The notes beneath the pieces are model-generated. The model had not been told where the DNA came from. It did not search any database and worked only from the letters and a program-made list of their open reading frames with translations. Below, in pieces: positions 12,126 through 22,995 of a stretch of 64,000 nucleotides of DNA. How positions within the stretch are numbered: position 1 is the stretch's first letter; each line of letters opens with the position of its first letter. Source of the DNA: Sipunculus nudus (taxonomy: Eukaryota > Annelida > Sipuncula > Golfingiida > Sipunculidae); the NCBI GenBank assembly GCA_026874595.1, contig CM049307.1, positions 93,474,330-93,538,329 on the forward strand. The letters are read 5' to 3'. A program made the translations under genes and the position numbers.

Positions 12126-12849
12126 GTATGTAGGGACTTCACACGCGTCGTTTCATTTGACGGGGGCACCATTTTCTTTCTTTTTCAGCGATAATTTCCC
12201 ATTATTATTAGACTGGATATGAACAATTATTATTGTAAATTAATATTTGTAGAGTATATGGCGAGTTGAAAACAAGAATTTTTTTTAAGTTGGGACCTTC
12301 CTACATCCTACTTCCTACATTTACGGCGGATTAAGACGTAAGTACAGGGTGAAAATAAATACCGAATCGGTGATTTTCAGCAGAAGATATTTTGTTTTAT
12401 TTTTTCAGAAATGATTCCCGAAGGTTTCTTTACATGTCATAAACATGTACAAAGTGTTGTTAAGCTAATTGCGAGGGTTCTAAAAGATGCTGCAAATCCC
12501 ACATTGTTTAGGCAAAGCTAGTCCATCACAACATGTTATTTAATATTCAGAGAACTAACTACATACTGCCTGCACTTAATAATACCGAATATGAGACAGA
12601 GCATCTTTCTTCGTCCACTATCATTGAAGCTTGCTTCAAAAACGTTTGTTTCCATTAATATGTTTCCGAAATTATTCCAAAAGGGTTTTGAGATCCCATA
12701 ATGGTGAAAAAAAAATGATTTTGAACATAATGATTTTTGAAAATACCATAAGGGTTTCTAGAGGATTTACTAAAACATGTAAATGGGTTTAGGAAAACCC
12801 TGTAAAGGTTTAATAGATTAAATGTTATATAAAACTCCAAGGATTTTAA

Positions 12850-13760
12850 AACCTTTTTATAAACCATGTTTGAAAACCTTCATTGTAAATATTGTATTTA
12901 CTTAATGTAAAGTATTTTTTCTTCAGGGCATCTTCGTTTTATGACATGGAGTCCATCAGCTTCAAGTTCTAATAAATATATGTAGATGTAGGAGTGTTTG
13001 AATTATGTACTTTCATTTCTACAGAGTATGTTGAGCTGAATGATTGCCTAATTTTCACCTGTGTACTGTTAGATTATTATCACTTGAGTTCATAACAATT
13101 TAGGATGTTTCCTATCACCTATTTGTGTACTACAACTTGATAAATTTAGATATGTCATCAATTAAAATAGTTAGTACAAAATAGTTCGACTACAGTACCA
13201 GTAGGCCTGCCTTCTGTGGGTTGACTGGGTACACGGGTCACAGCTGGCAAGGATATGGTGGCTGGCATCAGATCGGTGGTATCAGCTGGCTCTGAAATGT
13301 AAAAACAGGATTTAGTCAATAATATAAGCTGTTATTTATTAAGTTGTTATAGTATAATCTTCTATTTTGGGCTAAAGTTGAATTGGGGATAAAGCCAAAG
13401 GAAGTTATATAAACTGCATACAAGTGTATTTTACATATGGTGTTCACGAATGACATTGATACCAATTATTTTAGATGTACATAGAAGATTTTCTTAAAAA
13501 GGATGAAGTAAGATATGTGGTAAACATAAATTAATTATTAAAGAAAATGATTGAATGGTTCACATGTTGTTTATCCCGCTTCAGCATATATACAGAGAAA
13601 CTCCAGTGAGGCGGACACTCAGGGGACAAAAGAATGTTGTCCGTATTAGTGAGTTGTTCTTTTTAGAGTAGTTTTGCATATTGGGTGAATTTTCATTGAA
13701 TTTTACAGATGTCCGCTGTTTTGTTTAATTGTACGCTTAATTAGAAATACATCATTTTTT
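12850..13760. repeat. Local tandem duplication, unit A
   Basis: Matches 14060-15150 (unit B) through ttttatgacatggagtccat, the candidate exon, the block around aagttgttatagtataatc, and the TIR fragment cagagaaactccag at about 13598. Unit B carries about 190 bp of extra sequence near 14150-14340. Confidence 0.8.
13199..13291 (-). CDS. Pro/Thr/Ser-rich candidate exon A
   Basis: A 93-nt open segment bounded by acceptor acatttcag and donor ACTG|gtactg. It is phase 1 at both ends and encodes about 30 residues rich in Pro, Thr, Ala and Ser (PADTTDLMPATI then SLPAVTRVPSQPTEGRP). This composition is typical of O-glycosylated mucin-like linkers in extracellular proteins. Unit B holds a homologous exon of exactly the same length, phase and splice sites. 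The parent gene is not identified. It could join minus-strand phase-1 exons such as the PAN-like exon at 28984-29220, but the LINE and other repeats intervene and no transcript evidence exists. Confidence 0.4.
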
Positions 13761-14059
13761 TTTAATCTTTTTTCAAAATACCTGAAATATCCATATTTTA
13801 TTCATTAGATAAAATTATTTTTAAAAAGAAAGAATATTTTCTCTATTTCTCATTTTATTGGAAACTGTTCGAGAATTGGAGATTGCCACAACAAACTAAT
13901 TAAATGCCAGCTGATGCAAAAAAATATGAAAAAGTTATCAAAATAGGTCTTCTATTGTTTCATTTCAAGCGTTTTGGCCAAATGTGCGTAACAAATAGGT
14001 GAAGAACAGTTTATCTGGCTCAGGTTATTTTTGACATACATATACAGAAACAATGATAT

Positions 14060-15150
14060 TTTAAATCCTTTTTCAACCATGTTTGAAAACCTTAATTTTA
14101 AACATTGTATATACTTAATTTATAAGCTTTTTTTCCTGTTGTTCAAATAGATAGACGGTCATAGACCATGAGGTATGACCCTCTAAAACGCAAGGACAAC
14201 TATATACTTTTCAGTATTTTAATGGAAACAGGTTATTAATACACTTGCCACAAGGTTCAAAAGATGAAATGGAGGAGAAACTATAATCCCATCGGATGAA
14301 ATCTCGCATGATGGCAAACAAAGCAATATATCACGGGGCATGTACGTTTTATGACATGGAGTCCATCAAGTTCCAATAAATATCTGTAGATGTAGGAGTG
14401 GTTGAATTATGTACTTCCATTTCTACAGGGTATGTTGAGCTGAATGATTGCCCGATTTTTCACCTGTGTACTTTTAGATTATTATAACTTGAGTACATGA
14501 CAATTTAGGATGTTCCTTATCACCTATTTGTGAACTTTAACTTGAACAATTAAGATATGCTATCAATTAAAAGAGCTAGTACAAAATACTTCTACTACAG
14601 TACCAGTAGGCGTGGCTTCTGTCGATTGACTGGTTACAGGGGGTACAGCTGGAATGGATGTGGTGGCTGACATCAGGTCACTGGTATAAGCTGGCTCTGA
14701 AATGTAAAAACAGGATTCAGTCAATAATATAAGCTGTTATTTATTAAGTTGTTATAGTATAATCTTCTATTTTGGGCTAAAGTTGAATTGTGAATAAAGC
14801 CAAAGGAACTTATGTAAACTGCATACAAGTTTATTTTACATATGCTGGTCACGAATGACATTTATACCAATTGTATTAGATGTACATAGAGGATTTTCTT
14901 AAAAAAGATAAAATAAGATATGTGGTAAACATAAATTAATTATTAAAGGAAATGATTTGAAGGATGACATGTTGTTTATCCCGCTTCAGCATATATACAG
15001 AGAACCTCCTCTGAGGCGGACACTCAGGGCACTAAAGGATGTTGTCCGTATTAGTGAGTTGTTCTTGTTAGAGGAGTTTGGCATATTGCGTGAATGTTCA
15101 TGAAATTTCACAGATGTTACTCTTTATTAGAAATACATCAATTTTATTTA
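14060..15150. repeat. Local tandem duplication, unit B
   Basis: Second copy of 12850-13760. It ends inside the left end of the TA-target element at 14998, so the duplicated unit carried that element end with it. Confidence 0.8.
14604..14696 (-). CDS. Pro/Thr/Ser-rich candidate exon B
   Basis: Homologue of 13199-13291 with identical length (93 nt), acceptor acatttcag, donor ACTG|gtactg and phase 1-1. It reads PAYTSDLMSATT then SIPAVPPVTSQSTEATP. About a third of the residues differ from exon A, yet there is no stop and no indel in either copy, and the Pro/Thr/Ser character is kept. Tandem phase 1-1 exons can be included together or alternatively without breaking the frame, which would lengthen or shorten a mucin-like stalk. 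Function is inferred from composition only. Confidence 0.4.
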
Positions 15151-16205
15151 AATCTTTTTCAAAATAGCTGAAATATTGATATGTTATTTATAAGATAAAA
15201 TTAAATTTAAAAAGTATGAATTACAAACACTTCCCCACACAATTAAAATCATCAACTATGCCCAGCACAAGAATGTTGACAGTTTCACTTCGAGGTACAA
15301 TGCTTCAACTTCGGAGCAAGCGATAGGTCATGCGAGGTTGCACTAGGCATATTTAGGATTGATTATTTACGGCGTAGGGACAGCATGATTACTTTTTAAA
15401 GGATAGTTATAAAGAAAACAAACACAAACGAGCTATGATTGTTGTGATTATACACCGTATAAAGGTAAAACTCTTGTCTGTTCGAAAGTTCACTTTATAT
15501 AGGCTACATGTGAAAAAGAATATTTCTTTCAAGTATGGCATGTTTTGAAAAAAAAACTGATTGAATGGTATTTAAAACTTTAAAATCAACGCCCTTGTGG
15601 TTTTAAAAAAATATACTCATAGTTTGTGAGTTAATTATTAAACCATGTGAGTAACTCTTCACCACGTATTCAGTATAAAAAGTATAAATTGTGGCTAATT
15701 AATCAAAGCTCCCCGGCCGGACGCCTATCACATAGCACGAACGGTAGTCTTTGATGGTGGTTTTTCCCAATAAAAATCTCTGTCAAAGCTAGCCTTTTTT
15801 TTTTTGGTTGACCGGCCAACTTTAGATAATGATTATGTTATCTACACATTTATTAAAATAAACAAGAATTTTGACTGTATATTTCCAAACAACTTTCCCT
15901 ATGGTCAACAAATCGCGCTGGTCCCCGGGCTGTCTCTGTGACCAATGCAGGTCATTCGAGGTAATGACCTTGAGCGCCATCTCCTTTCAGATATATGTAA
16001 AAAAATAAAACTCACGATGTCCGTCCGCTTCAGAGGATTGTAATATGGACTGGACACGCAGGCGATTGGGAAAGTTTTTCGTTTTAAGGGATAGTGAGTC
16101 CTCTGCTTTACTGAGTTTACGTTCAACATGATATAAAGGCAAATTTAAAAGGAACAAGATTTTGTGTCCGCAGTAGTGAGTTGTCCGCAGGAAGGAGTGT
16201 CACTG
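14998..16205. mobile_element. pogo/Tigger-like non-autonomous DNA element
   Basis: The left end cagagaacctcctctgaggc and the reverse complement of the right end (cagtgacactccttcctgc, both continuing to ggaca) form terminal inverted repeats starting with CAG. TA precedes the left end (14996-14997), as expected for Tc1/mariner-pogo target choice; the right flank is TT and has probably drifted. Motifs gtccg(c)a and tagtgagttg recur inside both ends. Length is 1.2 kb with no transposase frame, so it would be mobilised in trans. A second left end (13598) and a second right end (about 27466) exist because of the duplications. Confidence 0.55.
15826..16007. other. 182-bp block identical between duplication copies
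   Basis: Read base by base, this block is identical to 27075-27256, whereas the sequence on either side shows substitutions and indels every 10-30 bp. It lies inside the TA-target element. On the minus strand it is open from about GAG ATG GCG for roughly 50 codons, but no family was recognised. It contains aggtcatt/aatgacct as an inverted repeat (15949-15970). Confidence 0.7.
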
Positions 16206-16575
16206 TTTATTAAGAATAAAAGTGTGATATTTTAAAGTCGTGAGAATGGTAAAAAATTAAACTTTAAAGTGAGAATGTGTGGATATATTTAAATTGAGAT
16301 AGTTTTCAATCATTTCGATTGGTGCCCAATATTAGATCTTCAACTTTGGAGTCCTAAAGTGCATCTACATAATATGTTGAACAGACATAACCTTTTTATA
16401 TTTTTTCAATTTCACCTGTTGGCTAGTTGTGAGACAACACCAACTGAAGTTAAGAAAATCAGTTTGTATCTGATTAGATTACTGTAACTTTGTGATAGGG
16501 TTATTAAGTTTTCCCTTATTGGCTTTTTCAAGCCGCTGGCTAAAGGTTATACGTTTCTCTTCTAAAAGATATTTC

Positions 16576-16587
16576 TTCGTGAAAATG
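16576..16587. repeat. LINE target-site duplication, left
   Basis: ttcgtgaaaatg, repeated exactly at 22389-22400 on the other side of the LINE. Confidence 0.95.
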
Positions 16588-16853
16588 TTTTTTTTTTTTT
16601 TTTTTTTTTTTTATTGGCATAATACATATACATAAACATAGACAGAAATAGGCAACATTTATGTACATATATATATATACATAATTACAATATACATAGA
16701 CAAGGACAACACAGTAACTGATACTAATGTGGTGAAAAAAATGCCTTGTAATTCATAATTCACTTATAAAGTGCATTCATTTATATATTTGTATCTATTT
16801 AAACATACATATATATATAAATTTATGTAGTCATAACATTCTTACAAGTAATA

Positions 16854-19800
16854 TTAGACTATCAGAGGTAATATTGGACTCCATTTTCTCAGATGGTGCG
16901 CCATCTTACATTTTTTTTCTTCAATAATGTATTCTTCCTTTTGCAGTGATTTCACATTTAATATAAAGTTGTTGAACAAAACAGAGTCAGATGAATAACA
17001 TTTTCCTTTGTATACTGTGAGTTTGTACAATACTATCATTGTATTCATCAAAATATTTTTTTCAGTAACTGGAAGAATACCAAATATTATATTATTTGGG
17101 AGCATTCCTGACATATTTACATTACATGAGTTCAACCACTCACAGATCCTAAAGTACAGGTTTTTGGTGACTATACAATGACAAAAAAGATGTAATATGG
17201 TTTCTTGATACAGAAAAACAATAGTCACATCTACCACTATCAACTAAATTCCATGTGAACAAATGACTGTTTACAGGTAAATAATTATTCATAATTTTAT
17301 AATGAAACTCTCTTGTATACCAGTCAGATGAAATCTTATAAATCGATTGAAATCTTAATTTCTTTTCCTCATTCGTAACATTTAAATATAAATCCCATTT
17401 TATTTTTCTGCTCATTATTTTCTTTTCAATAAATTTATTATATAACATTTTTTAATCTAGGTTTGATATCTTAAATGGATCATTCTTAATAAACACAGGA
17501 TCATCATATTCCTGCATATTCACAGTATGCTCATCTTCTAATATAGTATGCTGATATTTTGATATAGATGACACTATGGATTGTAACTTGAATTTATCTA
17601 ACTGTGTTAAATCTCCTTTATCTAGAGTGCTCCAAGATTTTAATGACCTATCAATATTTATTAGATCATGAATGTAATTTATCCCTGCCGCTGACAATTT
17701 TTTGGTAAAGTAAGATGCTTTGTTGACATTAAATAGTTGGTTATTCCACAATGTTTGTGATAATACTTCAAATTTAGTTGTAGGGTAGCAATCGAAAAGT
17801 TCAGCCCATGAACACAGGCATGATTTATAAAAAATTGGCAGGGAAAGTGGGATCCTCTGTATATCAAAGTTTGATCGTATGAATGCTACTCCACCAATCT
17901 TACGTAGATAACCTGTCACCAACTTCACCCAAGGTTTATCTTTATCCGTAATTAATCGTTTTATCAATAATACACGTTGGGCTTTTAACATTGATTCTAC
18001 ATCTGGAACTTTAAGACCACCTTTTTCATAGGATCCAATAGCAGTACAATATTTAACTTTAGGCTTTTTATCCTTCCATATAAATAAGTTAATCATACTT
18101 TGTACTTCAGTAATGAAGCCCTTTGGAGGATCACACATATTAGAGACATACAATATTGTAGATAAAACAAGTGATCGAGCTATTTCAACCCTTCCATACA
18201 CTGCCAGTGTACGAGTTTTCCATACAATCAAAGTTTTCTTAATTCTTTCTTTTATTCTTGTGAAGTTTTGCTCCACAACCATATCTGAATCATAACAAAA
18301 GTATATACCCAAAATTCTTATGACATTTACAGTCAAATCTTACCATCTACATTCTATGGGTTTATCCTGTCTGTTTCTATCTTTGCCTAACCAAGCTGCC
18401 TCAGATTTATCGTAATTAACTTTTAAAGAGGAATACTCTGTAAACATGTTGATTAGTTTGATAAGTTCCTTAAATGAATTTACATCATGAATGAAAAAAG
18501 TTGTATCATCTGCAAACATACACATTTTAAATTCTGTGTCATAGACCTTTATTCCTTTGACATTATTATTTGTACGAATCTTATGTACCAATATTTCGAC
18601 AACAAGTAAAAACAAATAACATGCAAGGCGGTCACCTTGACGTGTACCTCGTTCTATTTAAAAATACTGAGTAGTAACTCCATTATTAATAACTGCACTT
18701 TCCAACTTGTTATACATTGTTTTTACCCATAACATAAAATTTTCTCCAAATCCAAACCTTTTTAGAACACTAAACATAAAAACATGATCTACTGAATCAA
18801 AGGCTGCTTCAAAATCCGCTGCAAACATAATACCTGGTACCATTCTTTGCTTGCAATAACTCAACATATCATCAATTAGTCTAATGGGATCACCAATAAA
18901 ACGTCCTTTTATAAATGCACTTTGTTCTTGCGAAATTATCTCTGGTAATATTTTCTTCAACCTATTTACCAAAACCCGACTGAGTATATTACTATCTACA
19001 TTGATTAAACTTATCGGGCGCCATGGCTTAATGAACCTGGAGTCTTTTCCTGGTTTTTCTAATAAAGTGATGATTGCTTGTTTTTGGCTTGCCGTCATTT
19101 GACATTCAAAAAATTGTGATTCGTACATGATACTAAGTCTTTTCCAATATCTTGGAAAAAATGGATATAAAATTCTTTACTTAGACCATCATTTCCAGGT
19201 GATTTGTTGGATGGCGTAGACTTAACAGCATTAAAAATCTCATCCAGTGTCACTGGACCATCACACATGGATGAATGTTCTTTAGTTAGAGTTGGCATAT
19301 TAACTTTACTTAAATAATTTTCACATTGTTCTGGTGTGACAGTAGAAAACCCTTGTAAAACGTTGCATAAAAAAATTTCTTATTTCATTTAGAATATCAC
19401 TTTGGGAGGTAAATACATCATTATTGCTTTTTAGTAATTTTCGTACTGATGTTTTGCCCTTATTTCTTTTTTCTAAGTTCAGGAAATATGCAGAATTTCT
19501 TTCACCATATTCTCTCCACTCTGCTCTTGAGCGAATTATTATTCCTTCAGTTATATGATTATACATAGTTTCCACCTCTTGTTTTACTTGTTGATACTCT
19601 GTTACTATTGAGTCTCCCGGATGTTCACATAATTTTCTTTCTAATTCATTCAGCTTACTCTCAAGAGCGGCTAGATTTAATCTTCTTTCCTTAGCTTTAG
19701 ACTCAGAATATTCTACTGTGAATTGCCTTATTTTGTATTTCAAAAATTCCCAGCGGCTTGCCGGATTATTATATGAATAAAGTTCTTTCCATGCAAAAAT

Positions 19801-20644
19801 TTTATTTTTTAACTCATTGACATACACTTCATCCTGTAAAAGAGAATTATTAAATTTCCAATACCCCTTTCCTCTTTTATGTTCATTTAAGACTTGTAAC
19901 TGTAAATTAATAGCTGAATGGTCTGTCCCTACTGAAGGAATAATATCGGTAGACTGTACAGATGGCTGAATGTTATTTGAAATTAAAAAATAATCTAGTC
20001 GTCTTTGTGTCAAGGGGAATCATCGCCTCCAGGAATATCTTTTAACATCAGGATTTCTTATCCTCCATATATCTATGACCTCAAATTCTTCAATGATTGA
20101 CTGTATTTGCTCAATAGACTTTACTTTCAGTTTTTCACCATCAGTGTCAATTTTATCCATACAAACATTAAAATCACCCCCTATAATTAGCCTTATGTCA
20201 GTATAAAGTACCATCTTTTTTATTTCATTATGCAGCTTTTGGAAATACTCTACCTGTTCCATTTCCGTGTTTGGTGCATATATATTACATAATAGAGTGT
20301 GGCACTCTTGAATAATACATTTTAATAGGATATATCTACCATCAGTATCAACTGTTACCTGTTCAAATTTAAAATCTGTTTTCTCTCCAATCATTATCAT
20401 AACACCTCTGCTTGCTGATGTACCATGTGAAAAATAAACTTGCCCACGCCACTGCTTAGACCAATTATTCACAATTTTTAAGTCACTATGTGATTCTTGG
20501 ATAAACCCAATACCATTTTGACAACCCTGTTTACAGAACCAGTTAAATATTTTCTTTCTTTTTTCATATTGTCTTAAACCTCTGACATTCAATGACACAA
20601 TATTAATGATATTATCTGAACAATTATATGATACCACGATCCAT
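16854..20644 (-). pseudogene. LINE ORF2: endonuclease / reverse transcriptase, degraded
   Basis: About 1,260 codons. It starts near an ATG at 20644, with a frameshift a few codons in. The endonuclease domain shows SLNVRGL, QESHS, YAPN, GGDFN, then RLDYFLIS and TDHSAI. The reverse transcriptase shows PWRPISLINVD, AADFEAAFDSVDH, RGTRQGDR and the catalytic FADDT. A C-terminal Cys/His segment (CDYC with ETILHLFCHC after a frameshift) resembles the L1 zinc-knuckle region. In-frame stops lie at 20020-20022, 18658-18660, 18340-18342 and 17452-17454. Frameshifts lie near 20637, about 19320, about 19110 and about 17200. Catalytic residues of both enzymes remain readable, so decay is fairly recent. Confidence 0.9.
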
Positions 20645-21073
20645 TTCTTTCCTTACCATTGTTGCCATTGCACTTGAGAGACCTTCACTTTTTGTGGCAT
20701 TAATACAGTTACTTGTTACATGAATAAAAAACGAGTAGACAGAGAATTCATTACATGAATAAACACATTGAGACACAACAGACATTCTTGAATAATTTTT
20801 TTACCAAAATACCCTTTTGGGCCTACTTGATTTATTTACTATAAAAATATTTTCACTCCTTTATTAAACATAAAAGGTTTAAATGAAAAGATGTGTTATC
20901 CCACAAATTACATTTAATTCTGAATGCATAAACTGTGGAGAATTAAACATACTACAGATACAATATAATTATAGTCTCTTGCATTCATTTCTCAAATCAG
21001 AATGGTGACAAACTATAAACTGATACCAATCTATATTCATAATACATTGTCACTGATTATATTTCTAGTCTGA

Positions 21074-21906
21074 TTAATGATTTGAGAACAGGTTGCCAAG
21101 ATCATCTCCATAGTTCACTTGTACAATGTTTTCTAAATCTTCTTTATTCTGAGCAAAAATCTTTCCATCCAAAGACCATACTGCTTTAAATCTCTCATCT
21201 TTCTTAACCCTGTTGAATACCTCTAGCATTTTTTTTACTAAGGTCATCAACAATAATGATACCTGTGTTTATCAGCGCCTTTCTCTCTTTGATAACTGCC
21301 ATTCTATCATCTCGGCTTTGGAACCGAACAATCATAGATCTTGGTTTACCTTTTTTTTTTGCCAACTCTGTGGGCAGCATCAAATGTGTGAACTGGCACA
21401 TCTACTTTAAGTTTTTCTGTTATTAGTTTATGTACATTGGTTTTACAATTTTCTGCATCATGTTCAGGCAATCCAATAATCTTTAAGTTTGATTTTCGGG
21501 AGTACTGCTCAATACTGATGGCATGTTTTCTTGCCTCTTGAGCTTCCCTATTTGTTTGTACACATTCCATTTTTAAATTTGCATAGTCTTGCTCTAATTG
21601 TGACACTTTTGCTGAAAGGGACTCATTTTGTTTTTCCAGTTCGAAAACCCGTCCTTCCATTTTGTCTACATAAGCATCCAACTGAGTTTTAAATTCTTTT
21701 TTCAAGTCATTTTTCAGTTTGTCCAACATTTCACCAAGTTTCTTTTCACTGACTCCTTTGCCTGACATGGTTGCAGATTTTGTCTCACAAGTACTTAATA
21801 ACTCTGACTGAAAATATTTTGTTTTCTTAATAGACAATATAGAAGAGTCTGAGGAGCTGTTTGATAGATTTGATCTTAGACGCTTCCTATCATCAAAGTC
21901 TGACAT
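21074..21906 (-). pseudogene. LINE ORF1: coiled-coil RNA-binding protein, frameshifted
   Basis: ATG at 21906 opens a Ser-rich N-terminus (MSDFDDRKRLRSNLS), followed by a long heptad coiled coil (roughly residues 60-130) that would trimerise the protein. Next comes the RRM-type segment with YSRKSNLKIIGLPE and AHRVGKKK, then PRSMIVRF and a C-terminal part with AVWSLDGKIFAQ, ending at TAA 21074-21076. One frameshift sits in an A-homopolymer (T run near 21351-21360) and a second near 21230. ORF1 proteins bind LINE RNA as chaperones in the retrotransposition particle. The intergenic gap to ORF2 is about 430 bp. Confidence 0.85.
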
Positions 21907-22388
21907 TCCAATATGTACTCAGAAACATTTAATTATTTCATGACAAAATGATTGAGCAGGCCCAAATAAGCTGATAAGTATTACATTATATATAAATACA
22001 TGTCACAATATTCTAGACAAGCAATAACACAAAAAATAACAAACCTGATGGGTCAGCTGGTGTCTTGCCCTGGTGATAGTGGAGGGCCTCACTAATAATA
22101 AAGTGACTAAAGGCAGTGCACTTGCACTGAACACAAATGAATAGAACCAGATTGCCAAAGAGAGTGCACCCGTACCTGTACCGTACCCGTAATTTTATGA
22201 ATCCAAATATTTCAAAAGTTTTGATTTTTTTCCAAATTAAAACTTTACAAATTTTACAATAATAACATGGTTCATAAGAGGATACAATTATTATTATGAT
22301 TACTTGCCTGGAATGTAGTTAAAGTTAAAGATTTTAGGAGAGCTCCAGACACCCTAGCACATGCTTTCTTGTACCAGCTGACCTATCA

Positions 22389-22400
22389 TTCGTGAAAATG
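22389..22400. repeat. LINE target-site duplication, right
   Basis: ttcgtgaaaatg, identical to 16576-16587. Confidence 0.95.
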
Positions 22401-22995
22401 TTATAACAGTTTTTTGTACCAAGTATGAATTCGATGGTCTGATGAGGATATGTGTGTTTCCTCAATCAGCTGTCCCAGTAGTAACTGACATCATGGTTGA
22501 CACCTTCTGTATCAAATTACAGAGTTCCGTCGAATAAAGACACACTCGACATATATATTGCTCAGTCCCGCCGTGTGTGTCGGTATGTTTATTGGTTTGG
22601 CCGAGTATATTTCGCAGTTCTGTATATATGTCTCTCTGTATGGCTGTTTCAATCGAAAGCTTTGATTTGGCAAGTTAACTGCTCCTTTAGGTTTTTCTCC
22701 TATACCTCTATAGGTGTCTCTGTCAATATGAATGTTCTCATTGGAAATTTTGACTGGGAAAGCATGTTACCAAGCACATACATTCGTGTTAACATAGGCT
22801 GACCAGTCTGTCTACAAACACAAGGCCGTAGCCGGGATTTTTAGAGGCTGGGGTGGGGTGGGGGGTTGGGGTGGAATGCAGTAGCATATCTCCTAGCCAA
22901 CGAATGGACCCATGCATATATATATTTAAATGTATACGAATCAGCCAAAAATTCGGCATCCTCATTACATTTTAAGCACAAAACAAGAGGAAAAG

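Larger units (their letters stand above)
12620..15190. other. Segment present in duplication copy 1, absent from copy 2
   Basis: Copy 2 passes directly from tctttcttcgtccacta (about 26603) to ataaaattaaatttaaaaag, whereas copy 1 has about 2.6 kb between the same two strings. The absent part includes both Pro/Thr-rich candidate exons and the left end of the TA-target element at 14998. Copy 2 keeps that element's right end, so a deletion in copy 2 explains the data better than an insertion in copy 1. Confidence 0.7.
16588..22388 (-). mobile_element. L1-type non-LTR retrotransposon (LINE), near full length
   Basis: A 5.8-kb insertion on the minus strand with a 25-nt poly-A tail (T run 16588-16612), a perfect 12-bp target-site duplication, ORF1 (21906-21074) and ORF2 (about 20644-16854), and a 5' leader to 22388. 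It retrotransposes by target-primed reverse transcription. Apurinic-type endonuclease plus reverse transcriptase plus a coiled-coil/RRM ORF1 place it in the L1 superfamily (L1/Tx1 type). The paralogous site in duplication copy 2 (about 27839-27850) lacks it, so it inserted into copy 1 after the duplication or only into that copy. Four in-frame stops and several frameshifts make it inactive. Confidence 0.95.
8775..22995. repeat. Tandem segmental duplication, copy 1
   Basis: Collinear direct repeat with 22996-28455. Shared anchors include ttatcctatttatgcaattc at the start, the ctttcatggg / gatatcacgtgattttta / gatgtcggatgtg blocks inside, and ggcatcctcat followed by gaggaaaa at the end. The junction with copy 2 is at about 22990-23000, so copy 2 starts directly where copy 1 stops. 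Copy 1 additionally carries the LINE (16588-22388), about 2.6 kb at 12620-15190 and about 150 bp around 10400-10550. Confidence 0.85.

Noticed and set aside
22497-22802. Frame related to 27894-28103 (VFPQSA...DIMVDTFCI)
   Set aside because: The frame is interrupted at a different point in each copy, and the reading frames used in the two copies differ.
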